From: Tetracentron sinense
Lineage: Eukaryota; Streptophyta; Magnoliopsida; Trochodendrales; Trochodendraceae
Assembly: GCA_015143295.1 (NCBI GenBank)
Contig: JABCRI010001165.1
Coordinates: 1 to 64,000 of the forward strand
Reading direction: 5' to 3'
DNA: 64,000 bases
Shown: piece by piece, positions 54,841 through 64,000 of the stretch
Layout of the letters: the number at the start of each line of letters is the position of its first letter
How positions within the stretch are numbered: the first letter of the stretch is position 1
Made by a program: the position numbers and the translations under genes
The notes under the pieces: model-generated
The model's input: the letters and a program-made list of their open reading frames with translations, nothing else
The model's database searches: none
What the model was told of the DNA's origin: nothing

Positions 54841-54848
54841 CCCATATG

Positions 54849-55740
54849 TTCTCAACCCGGTCCTTGATAGTTGTAAATTTTGATTTTTTCATAATCGGAT
54901 CCGTCGTCAACCCGTTAGGTGACCAGTTTCAGTTCAATCATATCTTTTTATTAATAATTTTTTTCAATCAATTTTTTGATTATTATGATTTTTCCGGATT
55001 TTATCACCGATTCTCCAGTTAAACCGGCTTATTATTCCGATTTTCAATTTTAAGGCCGATTTTTAAAACAGTCCAATTTTGTTGGTTTAAGGGACTAGTT
55101 GACTAGTCGATTCCTGATTTTATCGGTTCAACTGGCAGTCCGATTTTCCAAACACCGCCTAAATTAAAATTCAAGCCAAAATTTTTAATTTCCATGTGGA
55201 ATTTGCTCACAACCATTTGCACTTAAATTGAATTCAATTGTATACATGTCATGTATGGAGTAGATGAGGAAAAAACTGCCTGGAAAAACAAATTCCTTTT
55301 TTTTCTCTTTTAATCCGTACATAACACATATGCAATTGAATTGCAATAGGTATGATCTGATATACGAGTGCAAGCCCCAAACACAACAAAGTCCGATTTT
55401 TTCAAATAAGTGCAACAAGTGATGTTGTTGCCATTAACAGAGATAGTCTGACACTTGTTATCACCACCTTACGTCTAAGAAGACTGCCAATGGGCTAACA
55501 TTTCTGTTTAGAGAGAAGGGGAGAGTGCATTAACAGGAGAGTGGGACTCACATTCCCTTCCCACACTAATCACGAACTCACAAAAAGTCAAAAACTCGAA
55601 GGATGTAGGTATTTAAATAGTGAAAAAATGGTGACTATATCATAAATATCGAAAACTAGAAGGGTGGTATGGCAAAGCAAAACCTTATTTCTCATTCAGA
55701 AAAAGTAAAAAAATCAGAGTATGGACTCTGACCGTTCATT
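54849..55740. other. Intergenic upstream of the coiled-coil gene
   Basis: No gene. The stretch at about 54855-55165 has words such as caacccggtcc and ggttcaactggcagtccgatt that suggest another degraded repeat. The rest is distal upstream sequence of the gene at 56.5 kb. Confidence 0.4.
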
Positions 55741-56490
55741 GAAGAATGTACGTATGTGATTGAAGGCAGTTGGAGTCACGTGTATGCCACGTAACACACA
55801 CGTCTACATCAAAGGTGCTACTCCTGCACGTCCCAGCTCTCTATTTCTTTCCTCACTCTTCTAATTCTAATGCAAACCAGAGCTTTCAGCTTTACCTGTT
55901 TCTCATTTCAACTGCAGATTACTAAGATTAAGAAGATCTGCTTGCTAGGGTTAGGGTTTTGAAAGATTTCGATTTTCTTCTAATTTGGTCTAGATTTTGA
56001 TCTTCAACTGGTAATAAAGCTCGAGACTTTTGGGATTTTTGTTTCCTTTTTCTTTCTCGTTGTGATACGTATCAATTCTCTTCGACTATGATATCTGATT
56101 CTGGTAATTTGTAGTTGTTATACGAGAAATTTATCAAACAGATAAAGGGTGGTGGTAAATCTTCTCTGAGAATGATGATCATAAAGGTATGGTCGCAGAT
56201 TTTAATGTGATTTTGTTGATAGTTTTTGGCAAAAAAATCGAAACTTTTCTCTCTGTCCCTGTTTTTGTTTCTCTGATAAAAATGGAATTGGATGTATAAA
56301 TGTTTCTTCTAGGAGTTCCTGCAGTTTTCAATCTCAATCTTGAATGTTTTACTATCAGAAAGATACTAACTTGAAGCACAAACAAGAGGATGAATAAGAA
56401 CTATAAGTTAATTTTCCAATTTTTTTTAAAAAAATTTCTTATGATTTGGGTTTTTCGCAGTCTAGGGAGAATTCGAATTCACAGTAGGCA
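55741..56490 (+). promoter_or_regulatory. Promoter and intron-containing 5' leader of the coiled-coil gene
   Basis: A perfect G-box cacgtg (55777-55782) and a second ACGT core (ccacgtaac, about 55788) lie about 60-70 bp before a pyrimidine-rich start region (ctctctatttctttcctcac, about 55836-55855). No clear TATA box is visible. A leader intron is likely: donor gtaataaag at 56011, acceptor tttttcgcag ending at 56460, giving 450 bp. Only 30 bases of leader then precede the ATG. G-box sites suggest light- or ABA-type bZIP/bHLH control, by inference. Confidence 0.5.
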
Positions 56491-59400
56491 ATGTCGAGGC
56501 AGAATCGCAATATGGAGGGTCTAATCAGGGGACCCTGCAAAATCCGAAAACGAGGCTGTTCATCATCGTCGTCATCTTCCTCATTAGTGCACAATTACAG
56601 GTTCAAAAGGGCTATTTTGGTAGGGAAGAGAGGAGGATCAAGTACCCCTGTTCCGACATGGAAGATGAGTTCAAGATCTCCTTCTTCCAATGTGGGAATT
56701 GTTGAATCTCCGAAATACCCACCATCTCAGAATGGTGGTAAAGTAAAGCCAACTCAAGTTTCTGCCCGGAAGCTCGCCGCCACTCTGTGGGAGATGCATG
56801 ATATTCCTTCACCTCGAGTGAAAGAGGATTTAGAGGAAAAATTAATTAAGAAAGAGATGAGTGGCAGAGAGAGAATCAATAGGTCAGTCCATTCTGGTTC
56901 TCTCCCTCGACATTTATCGGATCCATCGCATAGTCCTGTTTCAGAGGTGGGTTTCAGTGTTTTTTTCTTTTGATTTTTGGTTTCCTGAGATTGAGAAATT
57001 TGAGGTGCTTTGTGTTTCTTTGTTCATTGAATATATCTGTCATTTTATCTTATCAATTTTGTAGAGAATGGATCGATCTGGAACTGGTAGTCACAGGAGA
57101 AGACCGTCGGCTGGTTCTCAGAGGCTTCGGCTTACTGACTATAATGTTGGAGGTTTGGATTCTGTTAGCAATTCCAGTTTAATGGAGGTAAACCCCAAGT
57201 CTAGCCTCCTCTTTCTTTAGAGCTCTTCTAAAGTCATTTTGTCTATGAATGATGTCTTGGTTTTTTTTCCTCTTATTACTTGGAATATTTACTTCTGATA
57301 AGCATGGCTCAAAAACCCGAAAACTTGACTCAAAAGTTAGCGGGGTCAAGTAACTTGAGAAACTCACAAAAACTCGATTCAGCCCTATATATATATACCA
57401 ATTAGGCAATTACCAATTTCTTGACATTTTATCCAAGATTGAACTTCAAATAACTTGAACCAAAAAAACTTGTAAAACTACACATTAATTTGAAAAACCA
57501 AAAACTACCAATAACTTGTGTGTGTTTAGATTACCTCTTCAACCAAAAAAAAAACTATAAATAACTTGAAAAACCTGGGTTAAAATTTAAAAGAACCCAA
57601 AGCAGGTTGGTTTTGCAGCCTCAAACCTAAAAATCAAGTTTAACAAAACCCATAGACTTTGCAGCCCCAAAAAAATATGATGCAAGAACAGTGTGACGTT
57701 TGAGTTTTTGTTTTAAAAATACCCTTCGTGACTCGACTTAGTTTGGTGAGTCAAAAAACTTGACTCAACTCGACTGAGTCACCTGAGTAACTCGCCGAAT
57801 AGTGTCTCCTTGAGTTTTGAGGCAACTCGAAACTTAGTCGAGTAGAGTAATGAGTAGAGTAACTCGGCCGAGTTACTCGGGTGATTCGCTGAGTTCTCAA
57901 ACTGCCGATAAGAACCAAATTCTAAGTTGAGAACTTGAAAATTCCAAAATAAGGTCGAATTTCTGAAGATTTCTCAAGACCTTTGGGTTTTCCTCTTCAA
58001 TGATATATTAATTTGTGATCAAATTAAGAAAAAAAATGACAAGAAAGCATAAGTATATTGATCTCATCTTTTGCACTGCAGATTGAGACTCGATCTAGAG
58101 GCATGACTCCTACAGGATCCATTGTTGGAGTTAAGGCGCGTTTGAAGGATGTCAGTAATGGTCTGACCACATCTAAAGAGCTTCTGAAAATTCTCAACCG
58201 GGTTTGGGGTCTTGAAGAACAAAATTCATCAAGCATGTCCCTTGTCTCAGCTCTACGTGTCGAGCTTGAACGGGCTCGCATGCAGGTTGATCAGCTAATC
58301 CAAGAACAGCGATCTGATCGCAATGAGATCAATTACCTGATGAAGCGTTTTGCAGAAGAAAAGGCAGCATGGAAAAGCAAGGAGCAAGAAAAGATTCAGG
58401 CTGCTATTGAGTCCATTGCTGGAGATCTTGCAGTGGAGAGGAAACTGAGGAGACGAACTGAGAGCTTGAACAAGAAGCTAGGTAGAGAATTAGCAGAGAC
58501 AAAGACATCTCTCTTGAAGGCAGTGAAAGAGCTTGAGAGTGAAAAGAGAGCAAGAGAAATAATGGAACAAGTCTGTGATGAGTTAGCCAGGGGTATTGGA
58601 GAAGACAAAGCTGAGGTGGAAGAACTGAAAAGGGAGTCTGTAAAGGTTCGGGAAGAGGTGGAGAAGGAAAGGGAAATGCTTCAGCTAGCTGACGTTTTGC
58701 GTGAGGAGAGAGTTCAAATGAAGCTCTCCGAGGCTAAATATCAATTCGAGGAAAAAAATGCGGCAGTGGAAAAGCTGAGAAATGAGCTTGAAGCCTTTCT
58801 GAAAGCCAAAAGTGCAAAAGAAAATGGAGGTGGGTCTCTGAATCATGAGAGCAATGGGGACATTGTGGCCTATTTGAGTAAAACTCATTTTGGCTCTTAC
58901 CATAGCGAAGGAAAAGGAGAGGATGAGGGAGAAGTAGAAGAGGAAGAAGAAGATGACTCTGGTGAAAGTGATCTTCATTCCATTGAACTTAACATGGACA
59001 ACAACAGCAAGAGCTATAATTGGACTTATGCTTCTGGGGCTATTCAAGAAGATCCAAAGAGAGTCTCCATTGAGGAAGAAATCAAAGGGAGGAAGTCTAC
59101 CTCTGAGAAAATACCAAGGGGAAGAATTTCTCTAGAAAGAGGCCTTTCAGACGGAATCGAATGGGAATTAACTGAAAGTCATCAAAATTCAGGTGGTGGG
59201 TTTGATTGGGAAAGATTTTCTGAGCTTGAGAAGCAACCTCGGAGACAAGATTACGGGGATGAAACCCAGAGATATAACTCCGTGAAGAGTCTTAGGGACC
59301 ACATATTGTCTGGTTCTATAAAAGCAACAGCCCAAGGCTTCGCCAGTCCGACCCGGGAATGGGATCAACCTTGGCCTTCACAAGATCCTGGCAATTTGTC

Positions 59401-59497
59401 TCAGGAAAGACCAACCGTGATGCAGGGGACCAGTTTGAAGGCGGGACAAGTGGAAGCCAGAGGAGAAAGGCAGAATTCAAGACATTCGAGACGTTAA
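56491..59497 (+). CDS. Coiled-coil protein, At5g41620-like (three coding exons)
   Basis: Exons 56491-56946, 57065-57187 and 58082-59497 join in phase 0 to give 664 residues; introns are GT-AG (118 and 894 bp). The N terminus is basic and serine-rich, with a conserved-looking KPTQVSARKLAATLWEM segment at about residues 89-105. Exon 3 begins with SRGMTPTGS and LKDVSNGLTTSKELLKILNR, then a long charged coiled coil (about residues 230-460) without a membrane segment. The C terminus is acidic and disordered. The architecture and these segments match the uncharacterised plant family that includes Arabidopsis At5g41620 and the BRANCHLESS TRICHOMES relatives, often labelled USO1-like. Molecular function is unknown; a cytoskeletal or scaffolding role is inferred from the coiled coil. 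The frame is intact with no frameshift. Confidence 0.85.
57303..57904. mobile_element. hAT-like MITE inside intron 2 of the coiled-coil gene
   Basis: The flanks ctgataag (57295-57302) and ccgataag (57905-57912) match 7 of 8. The ends catggctcaaaaacccg and (other strand) cagtttgagaactcagcg are loosely inverted. The 602-bp interior is saturated with ACTCG/CGAGT words and holds a perfect palindrome gagtaactcggccgagttactc (57854-57877 region). It makes up most of the 894-bp intron and leaves both splice sites intact. Confidence 0.6.
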
Positions 59498-60000
59498 GTT
59501 TTTTACTTCTGTTCATCGACTAATACTTTGCTTGCATTTCCTAAGATTTTCTTTCTGCTCGACTCGCTCGAATAGCTGCTGAATATGTGTTAATCTATTG
59601 TCAAATTTTTGGAATATAAGACTGTTTCTGCTTGTGGAAAGCTGTGTGAGTTGAGTTGATACTCTTCTGTACAAATAGTCTCTGGGCAATATATATGCTA
59701 CAAATACCAAATTGTTGTAGTTCTACTTTTTTGTTTTAGTAGCAAACATCTCTGCCTAATTCTCCTATATTTTGAACTCAATGAATCTAGAAAAATAAAA
59801 TTTCACTAAGCCACAGCTCAAGTTAATTTGGTCAAGTAAACAGTCTTGTAAATATGAGACTGTTTAAGAACTCTTAAACAGAAAACAAGTTGGACATTTC
59901 ACCTATCTGTAAACGAAATTATCATATTCACGACGATTCGCTTATGACCCCATCCCAAAGTTTAAACATAAAAAACTAATCGTGAAATATACATGTAAAC
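59498..60000. other. 3' flank of the coiled-coil gene
   Basis: Follows the TAA at 59495-59497. T-rich stretches and aataaaattt-like words near 59790 could serve 3' end formation, but no single poly-A signal stands out. No further gene. Confidence 0.35.
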
Positions 60001-60115
60001 AAATAGCTCAGTTCCCTCTAGAGAAGAAGTAAAATAGCTCAGTTTCCTCTAGAGAAGAAGTAAAATAGCTCAGTTCCCCCAAATGACATGCTCTAGAGAA
60101 GAAGTTCAAGTTCAA
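60001..60115 (+). repeat. Three short tandem copies (about 31 bp)
   Basis: The unit aaatagctcagttccctcta, then gagaagaagt, occurs at about 60001, 60032 and 60063; the third copy carries an insertion. Non-coding. Confidence 0.75.
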
Positions 60116-60892
60116 TAGACTTGGGAGATGTGGTTGGATACTGGTCTGAGATATTTGAATCTATTATGGCATGAGAGTTGCTGCCTTAGCGGTAGGTTGG
60201 GTCTGATACCCTGGAAGTCTGGAACAGCATCCTGTTGGTTACCATTTGCAAAACACATAGGAAAGATATACATAGTTTTTGAAGGTTAATATCTTGGATT
60301 TGACTAATCACCAAAAAGTTATATTAGGTATATAGATATTGCTTCAATACATGTTTCTCCATTTCTAAAGTAAAATTAAGTATTATTATGATTTAAAAAA
60401 AAGAAAAGAACGTAGTTGTTTTGTTCTCTTAATCGAAGCAATATTTACATGTCCTATTTCAGCATACTAAACATTGATAAACTCGATATAATATAAGTAG
60501 AAAATGAATCACTTCCATCCAGTTTTTTCTTCTAAATAAACTAAATTTTCTGTTTCTGCACTCTGCACCCCCGGTGTAAGGATACATATTGATATATAAC
60601 CCATTATTGCAGTGACTTTACCAAATCTAGTATGACTCCTTTGTTCAGAAAAGAACGAGAACTATGCTCTCAATTTTGGCATATTTACAGGCATCGTTTA
60701 GCACAAGAATTTTGCCATAGGTTAATTTCATAAACACCTTACCCTTCCTAACGACGGGTCTGGAATGCGAGTTCCCCATGAACCCTTATTCTCCATCTAC
60801 TTTATAGGATGCACCTTTGTCTATTGGGAAAAAATCTGGTTTGGAAAATCTGGGTTTTTATAAACTTTGATCCAAAATAAATGTAAGACCCA

Positions 60893-61790
60893 CACGGGTT
60901 TTGAGGCGGGTCCAAGTGGATCCGTGTTCTCCTCCATGAGGAGATTATCGTGATATATTTATTTGTCCAAAACAGTTAAGTGGTGAAAGAGAAATTAACT
61001 TCAAAGTGAGCCACTTGAACATGTGTTATAAGTTGAAGAGTGGTATAGAATAATAATCTCACTTCAGAAAATTATTGAAATCAAAGTTGGTTTATATTAC
61101 CTTGGAGTAAAGGATGGGCCCTTGGGATACCCAAATTTTGCGAACGAGTGAGCACCTATCCAAGGGTGGAACCATGCAACCACACGCACGCACGTGCTGC
61201 TGCCGCCGCCTGCCCCGAGCCGTGCCCTACTCGTGTCCAGTCGCGACTGGTTGGGATTGTGGGCCTTAAGCCCAGGCCCCCGGCTAAAGCCCATTCAACT
61301 TCAACTATAAACCTAACAGGTTTTCTATCCAACAGTCATGTCTGTTCGTATTTAAATTCAAACCCAAAAGGCATGACTTTTTTGGATAGTCTCCTCAGCC
61401 TATTATTAAAGGCTTCTCAGTTGCATTTTCTGAAGTATGAATTTGATAATCTTTTGTTTCGTAGTATCTTCATTCTTCTACATACTTGTCAGTTTGCATT
61501 AAGAGAGAGTCATGTCCACATCCCTGGTTCGCTATCTCTAAGTTTCTAGTGGTAGTACCAGAGGCGTGATTGTTGTATCTTGGGAGACAAGTTGCTACAG
61601 ACCGTGACCATCGTAGCGGAACAATATTTGTCTTAAGGACATTAAATCTAATTCAAGCCTCAATCAGCTCTGCATCTTCTGTTCTTTTATTTCGTTTCTT
61701 TATTCTGTAATTTGCGTATCTTGATCATAACATACAAACAATTTTAGAAATAAACTCCAACATTGTCATTGCAGATATTTTAGTGGCAGC
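60893..61790 (+). mobile_element. Possible LTR fragment of copia type
   Basis: The stretch begins tgtaagacccacacggg. Near 61570-61650 it contains gattgttgtatcttgggaga, then caagttgctacagaccgtga, a phrase style I associate with plant copia LTR leaders. No matching second LTR, target duplication or internal genes are present. A 133-codon frame at 61148-61549 is not convincing. Weak call. Confidence 0.25.
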
Positions 61791-63451
61791 CGTCTCTACT
61801 ACCTGACTCTTGCATTACCGATTAGATTTGACTTCATAGACAACCCATATTGTTACATACGTTTCAGACCGATTAGCTTGTGGCTATGCGAAGTTCTTGA
61901 CATTCTTCTTCTCGTATCTTTATTCAGTTACATGGTCATCTGTTTTACCCAATTATGGTTTTTATAGGTTTATCAGAATTGTCTTCTACTAAATTGACCG
62001 GTTATCTCTTTGGCCTTGTCACATTGTCTTTATTTTTGGCTGTTTTTTCTCATTTTGAATATGAACAAAAAAGGGGACATGCATTTCCTCGAGTTTTTAT
62101 ACTCCTAACTCCTAAGCGGATTGCAATTTAATTATAAGAGCTGACACTTGATTAGCTTGATATATTTTTATCTATTCATTAGGTTTTCGGGTACATATAA
62201 TTGCTAATTACTGGGTTATCATTGGCCATTTTAAAACCTAAAATTTCCTGGTTCATGCTTCGTTTTATACAATTTTTTCTTACATATTTGCTTTCAAGCC
62301 ATCTTTTGTATACCTCATGCAATTCATTTGAAAAAACATTCAACAAGTAGTTTTAGAATAATTGCTCTGCTCTTTTCCCATAATTTATTTTAATATGATT
62401 TTGTCAGGTCCATGAGGCATATAGAGGAACCATTGTTCTTAAAAACGATTTCGCATCTTTTACTCAGATTGCATGATTCAGATGAACTTTGAACAAAAAT
62501 CATCCTGTGATTTAATAACATCTTGTCTTAATAAGGTTGCACAAATAATATCAATACACACAAAATCCTCTTACTTGTATACGCAAATCATGAAAGGATG
62601 GAAATAAGATTAGGGGGATTCAAATAGAAACATGAGGGAGGAAGGTGAACAGTTTCTTTTCTGTTCTCAAAAGGAAGAAAACTAGTGTCGCATGTCATTG
62701 TATATGTATGCTTTTTATTCTGAGGTCTAGCATTCTTTTGGTTTCCTCTAATCTCTCAATTTGAAGAATCGTCATTTTATTATAATTTAATTTGAAAAAC
62801 AACTTTCTCTCTTCAATATAATCAAAACGATAAAATTACTTAATTCTTAATTGCTACGTTTTAAGCAATATATAATGTTAAACGAATTTATTATAACTTA
62901 TGATAGTAAAAGGTAAGAAAAAAAATTACAATCTATCATAAATTAGAAATTATAATTTATGAATAAGAATCATACGAAATAACTGTGTTTTGTCGAGCCA
63001 AATCGTCATTTACATGTATTTACATGTATTTATATTACATTGTATTATAATTTATTTTTTTTACTATTTTCTATATGTAGTGCCCCTAAAATAACTGTAG
63101 TTAGTTGACAATGTGGAAAGTTTGGCCCTTTCAAAAATTTGTAGTTTTTTTTTATATGTATAATATAAAAAATTAAATATAATTAATTTTATTCATAGCA
63201 ATGACTAGTGGACTGTGCATTTGGCTAGATAGTTGAAAGCCGATCCACGCCTCATTTTTAACACTCTTTAAGCTTAATTAAATTAAGACTAATAATATTT
63301 TTTTAAACCAAGGTTGTATGGATGAACCCTAAGGTGAGTAGATCTTAACCACTGTTGGTGGGTGTTTAGAAGGGGTCATGGACCAATGAGGACGGGCATC
63401 CAACTACATTGCCAAAAGCGCAATCCACTATCTATTTTCCTTTTATTTATA
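61791..63451. other. Intergenic, with a foldback relic near 63220-63400
   Basis: No gene. At 63330-63380 the words gatgaaccctaagg, tagatcttaaccactg and gggtgtttagaaggggtca resemble one arm of the CTTAAC foldback family. The rest is AT-rich without recognisable signals. Confidence 0.4.
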
Positions 63452-64000
63452 CTAGCAAAGACCCCGTGTAATGCACGATAATAATTAAGAATATCTAAAA
63501 TTAAATAATATTATTTATTTATTTAAATATTGAGTAATATTTTAAGAATATTTCATAAATTTTATTTTTAATAGTATTAGTTTTGTATTAATTAATTTTA
63601 TAATAATAATAATCTATTATTATTTTAATACCATTTATAGGAAAATCATAAGTTATTTAGTATTAAACTTAAATTAATACACCCAAGAGTTGGAGATAAG
63701 TGAGAACTCTATAATAGTGGAGATAGATAGGACTATAGGATGAGATAATAGGTTCCAAACCTGTAAGAGTTAGAGCTAAGAGAGGAGTCTGTAATAGTGG
63801 AGATAGAGAGGGCTCTAGGATGAAATAGTGGGTCACAAATTTGAATTGTGGAAATGAAAGAGAAAAGTCACATATCATTTCCAAAATAGAACTTATGAGA
63901 TTGGAGGTATTGAAGTTTGGAGAGCAAAGAGTTTGATAACTGATGACTTAAATCAAACGATGTAGATTAAAGAGGGAAGCCACATGGCATCCCTAGGATT
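63452..64000 (-). mobile_element. Helitron 3' end (minus strand), runs off the window
   Basis: On the minus strand the terminus reads ...ggtctttgCTAG followed by host T. A CGTG-taatg-CACG hairpin (63465-63477) lies about 10 bases inside. This is the Helitron 3' signature. The element extends right; no 5' TC end was found before 64000, so its length is unknown. The interior is AT-rich; the 71-codon minus-strand frame at 63669-63884 shows no known motif. Confidence 0.6.

Noticed and set aside
61148-61549. 133-codon frame with an Ala/Pro-rich start
   Set aside because: No conserved motif or splice context; it lies in a stretch that resembles an LTR.

Overview
This window looks like nuclear DNA of a flowering plant, probably a eudicot with a large, repeat-rich genome. 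It is AT-rich and packed with plant transposon families. It contains one clear host gene with introns and a decayed fragment of the chloroplast gene psbC. No bacterial operons, rRNA genes, convincing tRNA genes or CRISPR arrays were seen.

Layout. 1-7.3 kb: AT-rich DNA with a hAT-like MITE, a 736-bp solo LTR and two foldback elements. 7.36-9.87 kb: a 2.5-kb solo LTR with a perfect 5-bp target duplication. 10.1-12.3 kb: a Helitron whose 5' end is duplicated in tandem. 12.4-12.8 kb: a decayed RNase H fragment. 17.26-23.59 kb: a decayed Ty1/copia element with both LTRs and a perfect target duplication; its 3' LTR was later invaded by an inverted-repeat element that contains about 600 bp of CAC/CAT repeats. 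24.3-31.1 kb: several foldback MITEs, the psbC fragment and an orphan exon that reads like a plastid transit peptide. 31.1-42.9 kb: the main feature, an 11,740-bp Ty3/gypsy element of the Tat lineage on the minus strand. 43-55 kb: hAT and foldback MITEs, LTR fragments, the remains of a chromovirus and a SINE. 55.8-59.5 kb: the one clear host gene, a three-exon gene for a coiled-coil protein of the uncharacterised Arabidopsis At5g41620 type. 59.5-64 kb: mostly featureless, ending in a Helitron terminus.

The Tat element is the most interesting part. It has matching 898-bp LTRs, an AAAAG target duplication, a primer-binding site, a polypurine tract, gag, an aspartic protease, reverse transcriptase, two RNase H domains (the second archaeal-like, a hallmark of Tat) and integrase. 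Between integrase and the 3' LTR it carries a separate gene on the opposite strand, with its own TATA box, plausible introns and a long coiled-coil C terminus. The sense gag-pol frame is broken by three stops and a frameshift, but the antisense gene can still be read as about 714 residues if three candidate introns are spliced.

The other elements show strong nesting: MITEs within LTRs, LTRs within MITEs, and the Tat element inside a foldback MITE. Family assignments rest on motifs and terminal structure read by eye; no database search was run.
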